Below are positions 6,491-11,032 of a stretch of DNA of 11,032 bases, piece by piece; the first letter of the stretch is position 1; each line of letters begins with the position of its first letter. The notes beneath the pieces were generated by a model that made no database searches, had not been told where the DNA came from, and saw only the letters and a list, made by a program, of their open reading frames with translations. The translations under genes and the position numbers were made by a program. The stretch comes from Desulfocapsa sp. (GTDB lineage: Bacteria > Desulfobacterota > Desulfobulbia > Desulfobulbales > Desulfocapsaceae), in NCBI GenBank assembly GCA_029934815.1, contig JAOZLM010000048.1, positions 1 through 11,032 of the forward strand, written 5' to 3'.

Positions 6491-6958
6491 ATGGCAAATT
6501 ATATTGAAGGAAATCTGAAAGCAGATGGTAAGAAGTTCGGAATTATTGTAGCTCGTTTCAATTCATTTATCTGTGAAAAATTATTGGACGGTGCACTGGA
6601 CAGCCTTCTTCGCTCAGGTGCTGATGACGCAGATATTGATGTAGTTCGTGTTCCCGGTGCTTTTGAGATTCCGTTGATTGCCAAAAAAATGGCCACTTCA
6701 CAGAAATACGATGCCATTATTTGTCTTGGTGTGGTTATTCGTGGTGCAACACCTCATTTTGATGTGGTTGTGAACGAGGTTTCCAAAGGATCTGCTCAGG
6801 TTGGTCTTGATACAGGCGTTCCTGTTATATTTGGAGTGCTGACCACAGAGACCATTGAGCAGGCTATCGAACGTTCCGGTACGAAAGCTGGAAATAAAGG
6901 TTCTGAGGTTGCAGTTGCTGCAATTGAGATGGCTGATCTGGTAACTAAATTTCAGTAG
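6491..6958 (+). CDS. ribH: 6,7-dimethyl-8-ribityllumazine synthase
   Basis: It condenses the RibB product with the diaminouracil ribitol intermediate to give lumazine, the substrate of RibE. The 155-residue length is typical. Seen motifs are ARFNSFICEKLLDGA (21-35), VPGAFEIP (54-61), GVVIRGATPHFDVVVNEV with the probable catalytic H89, PVIFGVLTTE, and AGNKGSEVAVAAIEM at the C-terminus. Family members assemble into pentamers or 60-subunit shells; which form applies here cannot be told by eye. AAGG at 6477-6480 precedes the ATG. It sits 21 nt after ribBA and is the last rib gene before the inverted repeat and nusB. Confidence 0.97.
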   Translation: MANYIEGNLKADGKKFGIIVARFNSFICEKLLDGALDSLLRSGADDADIDVVRVPGAFEIPLIAKKMATSQKYDAIICLGVVIRGATPHFDVVVNEVSKGSAQVGLDTGVPVIFGVLTTETIEQAIERSGTKAGNKGSEVAVAAIEMADLVTKFQ

Positions 6959-6983
6959 TTTTTTCTTTTATTGCTTGATGGTC

Positions 6984-7061
6984 GCAGTACACAGATTGCC
7001 TGCGGTTAAACGTCCTCGCTACGCTGCGGGATTGTTTGACCGCAGGCAATCTGTATACTGC
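6984..7061 (+). repeat. 28-bp inverted repeat forming a long hairpin between ribH and nusB
   Basis: The left arm (6984-7011) and right arm (7034-7061) are complementary over 28 positions with only two departures: one C/A mismatch and one G-T pair. The arms contain AGATTGCCTGCGG and its complement. The 22-nt centre can form its own short GC hairpin, CCTCGC with GCGGG. There is no T tract on either side, so it does not look like an intrinsic terminator. The sequence encodes nothing. It may be a REP-like or MITE-like insertion, a transcript-processing site, or a transcription barrier between ribH and nusB. Confidence 0.8.
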
Positions 7062-7110
7062 TTTGAGCGTTGCTGATTCTACAACACTACTATTATTACA
7101 TTAGAAATAT

Positions 7111-7539
7111 ATGAGCATACGTCGAAAATCCCGTGAAGCTGCCTTGCAGTTTCTGTTTCAGGATGATTTTAAAGGTTTTGAAGAGGGCGCTGATCAGAAC
7201 CTTGATGAGCGCTTTGCCGATTTTTGCTCTCTGTATGACGTGCAAAAAAAAGCACGTCCCTACGCCGTAACTCTTCTTAAAGAAGTCTATACCAAACGTG
7301 AAGCTGTGGATGCTGCCATCTCGCAGCATGCCAGTAATTGGCGTTTGCCCCGCATAGATGTAACCGACAGAAATGTTCTTCGCATTGCCACCTGTGAGAT
7401 GCTTTATCAGGATGATGTGCCGGCTGAAGTCGCAATTAATGAAGCTGTTGAAATTGCAAAACGTTTTTGTGGCCCGGAATCACCAGCTTTTGTAAATGGT
7501 ATTCTTGATGCTGTGAAAGCAGGACTCGCTCAAAAATAG
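7111..7539 (+). CDS. nusB: Transcription antitermination factor NusB
   Basis: NusB binds boxA RNA with NusE (ribosomal protein S10) and supports antitermination of rRNA transcripts. The 142-residue, all-helical product shows the family start RRKSREAALQFLFQDDF, the central NWRLPRIDVTDRNVLRIATCEML stretch and the closing PAEVAINEAVEIAKRFCGPESPAFVNGILDAV, which holds the most conserved residues. The ATG at 7111 puts the RRKSREAALQ helix at the N-terminus, as in the family; the ribosome site is weak. nusB next to ribH is a common bacterial arrangement. Here a 152-bp gap with a large hairpin intervenes, and a poor promoter-like pair (TTGCTG at 7070, TATTAT at 7091, spacer 15) lies just before the start. 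Confidence 0.96.
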   Translation: MSIRRKSREAALQFLFQDDFKGFEEGADQNLDERFADFCSLYDVQKKARPYAVTLLKEVYTKREAVDAAISQHASNWRLPRIDVTDRNVLRIATCEMLYQDDVPAEVAINEAVEIAKRFCGPESPAFVNGILDAVKAGLAQK

Positions 7540-7596
7540 AGTTATCTAACTGATCCCTGCCCGTCCATTCTGTTGCATTTTCCTGTAAATCTTGTT

Positions 7597-7635
7597 TGAT
7601 TACTGTTGTACGTCTCTTATGGGCAACTGTAATCA
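7597..7635 (+). other. Stem-loop between nusB and ftsK
   Basis: TGATTAC-T-GTTG (7597-7608) pairs with CAAC-T-GTAATCA (7624-7635): an 11-bp stem with a single T/T mismatch and a 15-nt loop. No run of T follows on the plus strand and none suitable lies on the other strand, so it is not a standard terminator. It could be a leader structure for ftsK, whose start is 55 nt downstream, or an operator. The rest of the 150-bp gap shows nothing I recognise. Confidence 0.4.
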
Positions 7636-7689
7636 TTCGTCCGTTCTTGTTGTCAATCTCTTATTATCAGTCAATCAACGTGACACATA

Positions 7690-9858
7690 ATGGCACAAAT
7701 AAATAAAAAAACTCGTCCGGGTCTGAAGCAGGAAGCTGTCGCAGTGCTTGGCATCTGTCTCTCTTTATTTCTTTTCTTAAGTATTCTGTCTGTGAGCTTT
7801 GCTGCAGAGAAGAGTTGGGGGGGGGAAATAGGAACATTAATTGCCCAGATTCTGATGGGTTTTACCGGTTGGGGATCATATCTGCTTGCCGGATTACTAC
7901 TTCTGCTTTCCTGTCTTTTTTTCAGTCCGAGAATGTCCTTCGAACGTTTACCGCAAATAACCGCAGGACTCACCGGTGCTGTTATCTCTTCCTGTGCGCT
8001 GTTTTCGTCGTTGTCCTTATATGAACTTGCAACAGTGGAAGCTGGTGGTTTCTTAGGGAAAAATGTATTTACAGTTATGGAATCTCTGGTGGGAGGTCCA
8101 GGCAGTATACTCTTCCTCTTTCTGCTCTTTGTTGTTTCCATGATGCTTTCCACTCAGTTTTCTCCTTATCAGCTTGGTGCTTTTTTCTGGCGTATGGTGA
8201 AAAAAATCGGCAGGGGTATAGGGAGTATATTCCGTTTTGGAAATGAAAAAAGAAAGCAGAAGAAACAGGCCAGAAAAGTTGCTAAAGTCCAGAAAAAGAA
8301 AGTGTCTTTGCCAGCGTCTGCAAAAGAACCGGTTGTGCTCGATGCTCCAGAACCTGCCGGCCCGTCTCTTGGTATGCCAGTTGTAAAAGAACTTCCCAAA
8401 GCAGTTGAGAATGAAGAAGAAAAAGATGGTTTTGCAACAACTCCTGTGGCACGAGGTGACTGGAAGCTTCCTCCTTTGAGCCTGCTTGAGAAGCATGTCA
8501 GCAGTCATAAAGCGGTAGATAAGGAAGTATATTACAAGGTATCCAAGCAGCTGGAACAAAAGCTGAAAAATTTTGGTGTGTCAGGGAAGGTGGTGGGAAT
8601 TTCACCGGGACCTGTGGTTACCACCTATGAATATTCTCCTGCGGCCGGTGTAAAAATTAATAAAATTGCAGGTCTTGCAGATGATCTGGCTCTTGGGCTT
8701 AAAGCACAATCTGTAAGGGTCGTGGGCTCTGTGCCGGGTAAGGCAGCTCTAGGTATTGAAATACCAAATCCTGATCGTTCTGTTGTGTATATTCGGGATC
8801 TTTTGGGTTCTGAGCAATATCGTAACGAGGAGCAAAAACTTGCAATCGCCCTTGGTCTGGATGTGGTGGGAAACCCGGCCATTGCAAATCTTGCCAAAAT
8901 GCCGCACTTGTTGATTGCTGGTGCTACGGGAGCTGGTAAGTCCGTGGCAATCAATACAATTATTGCTTCCCTTTTGTACAATGCTACACCCGAAGAGGTA
9001 CGGCTCCTGATGGTTGATCCCAAGCGAATTGAGCTTTCAGGCTATGAAGGTATTCCGCACCTTCTGCACCCGGTTGTTGTGGAGCCAAAACTGGCTTCCC
9101 GTGCTTTGGCATGGGCTGTTCGTGAAATGGAAAGGAGATATAAGCTTCTTGAAGTGGCAAAGGTGAAAAGCTTTGATTCCTACAATGCAGTCTCTGAAGA
9201 AAAACTGCCCTATATAGTAATTATTGTTGATGAGCTTGCGGATCTTATGATGGTCGCTTCCAAGGACGTAGAAGCATCAATCGCAAGGCTTGCTCAGATG
9301 GCACGAGCAGCAGGTATGCATCTTATTCTTGCCACCCAGAGGCCATCTGTAGATGTTCTGACAGGGCTTATTAAAGCAAATTTCCCGACACGTATCTCAT
9401 TCAAAGTATCATCAAAGGTCGATTCCCGTACAATTCTTGACACTTCCGGTGCCGAGCATCTGCTTGGCCTTGGTGATATGCTCTATCTCGCCAATGGAGC
9501 GCCCGGCTTGAAGCGTATTCATGGTGCCTATATTTCAGAAAAGGAAACGGAGGCACTTATTGATTTTCTCAAGGAACAGGGCAATGCAAGCTATGATGAG
9601 TCTGTTACAGCTGCCGTTGAGGCCGAAGAAAACGGTGGAGTAGATGGTGCCCAGGAAGAATATGATGCACGTTACGATGAGGCGGTAAATATTGTTTGCG
9701 AGGTCGGACAGGCATCGATTTCCATGGTACAGAGACGAATGCGGGTAGGTTACAACCGTGCTGCAAGAATGATCGAAATGATGGAGCGGGAAGGAGTAGT
9801 TGGCCCTGCAGATGGTGCAAAGCCAAGGGAGGTTTTGGCACGTAAAGAATATACATAA
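7690..9858 (+). CDS. ftsK: DNA translocase FtsK
   Basis: FtsK anchors at the division septum and pumps DNA to resolve chromosome dimers with XerCD. The 722-residue product is a compact FtsK/SpoIIIE form. Hydrophobic segments near residues 15-37, 50-78, 88-112 and 136-152 make up the membrane domain. A basic linker (KRKQKKQARKVAKVQKKK) leads into the motor. Walker A is GATGAGKS (411-418) and Walker B is VIIVDE ending at D514-E515, followed by ATQRPSVDVLTGLIKANFP. The last ~65 residues form the gamma winged helix, which reads KOPS-type DNA signals (YDEAVNIVCEVGQASISMVQRRMRVGYNRAARMI is split here only by position). The ATG at 7690 has a weak ribosome site but gives a normal short cytosolic lead. 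A run of nine G (7817-7825) encodes part of WGGE between the first two membrane segments. The stop codon overlaps the palindromes upstream of the apr promoter. Confidence 0.96.
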   Translation: MAQINKKTRPGLKQEAVAVLGICLSLFLFLSILSVSFAAEKSWGGEIGTLIAQILMGFTGWGSYLLAGLLLLLSCLFFSPRMSFERLPQITAGLTGAVISSCALFSSLSLYELATVEAGGFLGKNVFTVMESLVGGPGSILFLFLLFVVSMMLSTQFSPYQLGAFFWRMVKKIGRGIGSIFRFGNEKRKQKKQARKVAKVQKKKVSLPASAKEPVVLDAPEPAGPSLGMPVVKELPKAVENEEEKDGFATTPVARGDWKLPPLSLLEKHVSSHKAVDKEVYYKVSKQLEQKLKNFGVSGKVVGISPGPVVTTYEYSPAAGVKINKIAGLADDLALGLKAQSVRVVGSVPGKAALGIEIPNPDRSVVYIRDLLGSEQYRNEEQKLAIALGLDVVGNPAIANLAKMPHLLIAGATGAGKSVAINTIIASLLYNATPEEVRLLMVDPKRIELSGYEGIPHLLHPVVVEPKLASRALAWAVREMERRYKLLEVAKVKSFDSYNAVSEEKLPYIVIIVDELADLMMVASKDVEASIARLAQMARAAGMHLILATQRPSVDVLTGLIKANFPTRISFKVSSKVDSRTILDTSGAEHLLGLGDMLYLANGAPGLKRIHGAYISEKETEALIDFLKEQGNASYDESVTAAVEAEENGGVDGAQEEYDARYDEAVNIVCEVGQASISMVQRRMRVGYNRAARMIEMMEREGVVGPADGAKPREVLARKEYT

Positions 9859-9874
9859 GTGGCCACTTAAGTGG
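9856..9874 (+). promoter_or_regulatory. Overlapping AAGTGG palindromes upstream of the apr promoter (candidate operator)
   Basis: AAGTGGCCACTTAAGTGG contains two interlocked perfect palindromes: a 14-mer, TAAGTGGCCACTTA (9856-9869), and a 12-mer, CCACTTAAGTGG (9863-9874). They thus give three alternating AAGTGG half-sites. The array ends 13 bp before the -35 box of the apr promoter, a usual place for an activator. It overlaps the ftsK stop codon, and there is no T tract to suggest a terminator. Binding by a regulator is inferred. Confidence 0.45.
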
Positions 9875-9887
9875 TAGCTGAATTTTC

Positions 9888-9916
9888 TTGACAATTACAG
9901 GCACACAATATATAAA
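9888..9916 (+). promoter_or_regulatory. Strong sigma-70 promoter of the apr operon
   Basis: A perfect -35 TTGACA (9888-9893), a 17-bp spacer and a TATAAA -10 (9911-9916, five of six) make the best promoter in the window. The predicted start near 9923 leaves a leader of about 200 nt before aprB. High strength fits APS reductase, one of the most abundant proteins in sulfate reducers. Confidence 0.82.
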
Positions 9917-9932
9917 TTGAAACTTGGAAAAA

Positions 9933-9995
9933 ATGAGTGAGCGTTCATTTAGTGGTGAGTATCTGCTAGGGTTCGTTAACTTGTTGAAAATATAG
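9933..9995 (+). CDS. Possible 20-codon leader peptide in the apr leader
   Basis: An ATG at 9933, preceded by a weak GGA at 9926-9928, opens a 20-codon frame (MSERSFSGEY, then LLGFVNLLKI) ending in TAG at 9993-9995. It starts only about 10 nt after the predicted transcription start. Two short stems follow: AAAAG-CTTG-CTTTT (10024-10037, followed by more T) and GCTTGG/CCAGGC (10072-10089). There is no run of one amino acid of the kind seen in classic attenuators, and 20 codons can arise by chance, so this is a weak candidate. Confidence 0.2.
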   Translation: MSERSFSGEYLLGFVNLLKI

Positions 9996-10121
9996 TAAAT
10001 AAGTGTTGGTGGAGCATTACCGGAAAAGCTTGCTTTTTTATGAATGTTCTTTTTTTTAGAAGTATAAGTTGGCTTGGTATGTTCCAGGCTGCAAAAGTAA
10101 ATTAACTGAGGAGGTAGTTTA

Positions 10122-10538
10122 ATGCCAAGTTATGTAGATCCAGCGAAGTGTGATGGATGCAAGGGTGGCGACAAGACAGCATGTATGTACATCTGTCCTA
10201 ACGACCTGATGGTTCTTAACAAAGAGGAAATGTTAGCATACAATCAGGAGCCTGATGCTTGCTGGGAATGTTACTCTTGTGTTAAGATTTGTCCACAGGG
10301 CGCAATCTTTGTTCGTGGTTACGATGACTTCGTACCTATGGGTGGCCAGGTTCATCCAATGCGTAGTGCAGATTCCATCATGTGGACCGTTAAGTTCCGT
10401 AATGGCAACATGAAACGTTTCAAATTCCCAGTGCGTACTACCGCTGAGGGTGCTGCAAACGCTTATCCTGGTGAGAAAGGTGGAAGCTTGGATGACGAGT
10501 GTCTTCTCCTCGAAGCCGATCTGCCAACCCCTAAGTAA
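10122..10538 (+). CDS. aprB: Adenylylsulfate (APS) reductase, beta subunit
   Basis: AprB is the iron-sulfur partner of AprA and passes electrons to its FAD for reduction of APS to sulfite and AMP in the cytoplasm. The 138-residue protein has eight cysteines for two [4Fe-4S] clusters: C10, C13, C21, C25 and C47, C50, C53, C57. The CxxC-x7-C insert in CDGCKGGDKTAC is typical of AprB. W48, inside CWEC, sits at the Trp thought to relay electrons between clusters in the Archaeoglobus enzyme. The rest (GYDDFVPMGGQVHPMR, then IMWTVKFRNGNMKRFKFP) forms the beta-sheet and tail that wrap AprA. It is on the short side for AprB. AGGAGG at 10109-10114, 7 nt before the ATG, is a near-perfect ribosome site. 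aprA follows after 79 nt. Confidence 0.98.
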   Translation: MPSYVDPAKCDGCKGGDKTACMYICPNDLMVLNKEEMLAYNQEPDACWECYSCVKICPQGAIFVRGYDDFVPMGGQVHPMRSADSIMWTVKFRNGNMKRFKFPVRTTAEGAANAYPGEKGGSLDDECLLLEADLPTPK

Positions 10539-10545
10539 TTCCAGG

Positions 10546-10559
10546 CTCAATAATTTGAG
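10546..10559 (+). other. Small stem in the aprB-aprA spacer
   Basis: CTCAA and TTGAG (10546-10550 and 10555-10559) form a 5-bp stem with a TAAT loop, 8 nt after the aprB stop. It has no immediate T tract and is too weak to terminate. It might protect or tune the two halves of the transcript. The remaining spacer is AT-rich, with an A9 run near 10580, and ends in the aprA ribosome site. Confidence 0.25.
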
Positions 10560-10617
10560 TGGAGTTATTTAGTAGTTTAAAAAAAAATTTTGAATCTATA
10601 ATTAAGGAGATTTAAAT

Positions 10618-11032
10618 ATGGCGTTACCAAATAAACCTATGGGCGAGCTCAATGCCGTCGTCGATCCAGAGATCGTAGAACATGATGTTGATGTTCTCAT
10701 CGTTGGTGGTGGTATGGCTGCTTGCGGTACTGCATTTGAAATAAAGAAATGGGCCGGTGATGATCTGAAGATCACCCTCGTTGATAAAGCTTCCATGGAA
10801 CGTTCCGGTGCTGTTGCACAGGGTCTTTCCGCTATTAACACCTACATCGGTGAAAATGCAATTGAAGACTACGTAAAGATGGTTCGTAATGACCTGATGG
10901 GCGTAGTTCGTGAAGATCTTATTTATGACTGTGGTCGTCACGTAGATGAATCTGTTAAGCTTTTCGAAGAATGGGGTCTCCCTGTTTGGAAGAAAGATGC
11001 TGATGGCGAGAACCTTGACGGTTCCAAGCCTG
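10618..11032 (+). CDS. aprA: Adenylylsulfate (APS) reductase, alpha subunit (5' part)
   Basis: The frame begins at ATG 10618, 8 nt after an AAGGAG ribosome site (10604-10609), and runs open for 138 codons to the right edge. The full protein has roughly 630-660 residues, so about a fifth is seen. AprA holds FAD and catalyses the reduction of APS to sulfite and AMP. The visible part shows the flavin-binding Rossmann start DVLIVGGGMAACGTAFE (GGGMAACG at 30-37), then ITLVDKASMERSGAVAQGLSAINTYIG, which is characteristic of AprA within the fumarate reductase/succinate dehydrogenase flavoprotein superfamily, and RNDLMGVVREDLIYD. The aprB-aprA order and 79-nt spacing support a single operon under the promoter at 9888. 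No frameshift or odd codon use is visible. Confidence 0.98.
   Translation, partial: MALPNKPMGELNAVVDPEIVEHDVDVLIVGGGMAACGTAFEIKKWAGDDLKITLVDKASMERSGAVAQGLSAINTYIGENAIEDYVKMVRNDLMGVVREDLIYDCGRHVDESVKLFEEWGLPVWKKDADGENLDGSKP

Noticed and set aside
8053..8559. 168-codon minus-strand frame inside ftsK
   Set aside because: It is antisense to the FtsK membrane domain and linker, shows no known motif, and the sense frame is clearly coding.

Overview
The window reads as chromosome of a sulfate-reducing bacterium of the Desulfobacterota (former Deltaproteobacteria). The right edge carries aprB and the start of aprA, which encode adenylylsulfate (APS) reductase, a central enzyme of dissimilatory sulfate reduction. 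The short two-cluster AprB, the aprB-aprA order and a DVU0298-like protein all point to this group, and the overall look is closest to Desulfobulbales. The genus cannot be fixed from the sequence alone.

Left edge (1-801): a scar of accessory DNA beside a tRNA gene. The first 138 bases are the 3' end of a gene whose product resembles the tail of Fic-family proteins. The next ~440 bases hold no intact gene, but the minus strand preserves a broken tyrosine-recombinase (integrase) gene: a clear N-terminal arm-binding segment, in-frame stops, and what may be a remnant of the catalytic LRHE box. It lies directly beyond the 3' end of a tRNA-Leu(CAG) gene on the same strand. This is the usual layout of an integrative element inserted at a tRNA gene, now decayed. 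The tRNA has its own clear promoter and intrinsic terminator.

Middle (944-7539): flavin biosynthesis and neighbours, all on the plus strand. ribF (flavokinase/FAD synthetase) is followed by a likely promoter and a tightly packed run of four genes: a TPR protein, a zinc-ribbon plus HEAT-like protein of DVU0298 type, a second TPR protein and ribE (riboflavin synthase). Then come ribBA (fused), ribH (lumazine synthase) and nusB. The ribE-ribBA gap holds a 124-bp imperfect palindrome, and the ribH-nusB gap holds a 28-bp near-perfect inverted repeat around a GC-rich inner hairpin. Both look like inserted repeat elements. No ribD and no FMN riboswitch are seen in the window.

Right (7690-11032): ftsK (DNA translocase) with a 9-G tract early in the gene, then the apr operon. 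The ftsK-aprB gap holds the clearest promoter in the window (TTGACA, 17 bp, TATAAA). It is preceded by overlapping AAGTGG palindromes that could be an operator, and followed by a ~200-nt leader with a possible 20-codon leader peptide. aprB and aprA have near-consensus Shine-Dalgarno sites, unlike most genes here, which fits a very highly expressed enzyme. The flavin genes supply the FAD that AprA carries, but a regulatory link between the two loci is not shown by the sequence.
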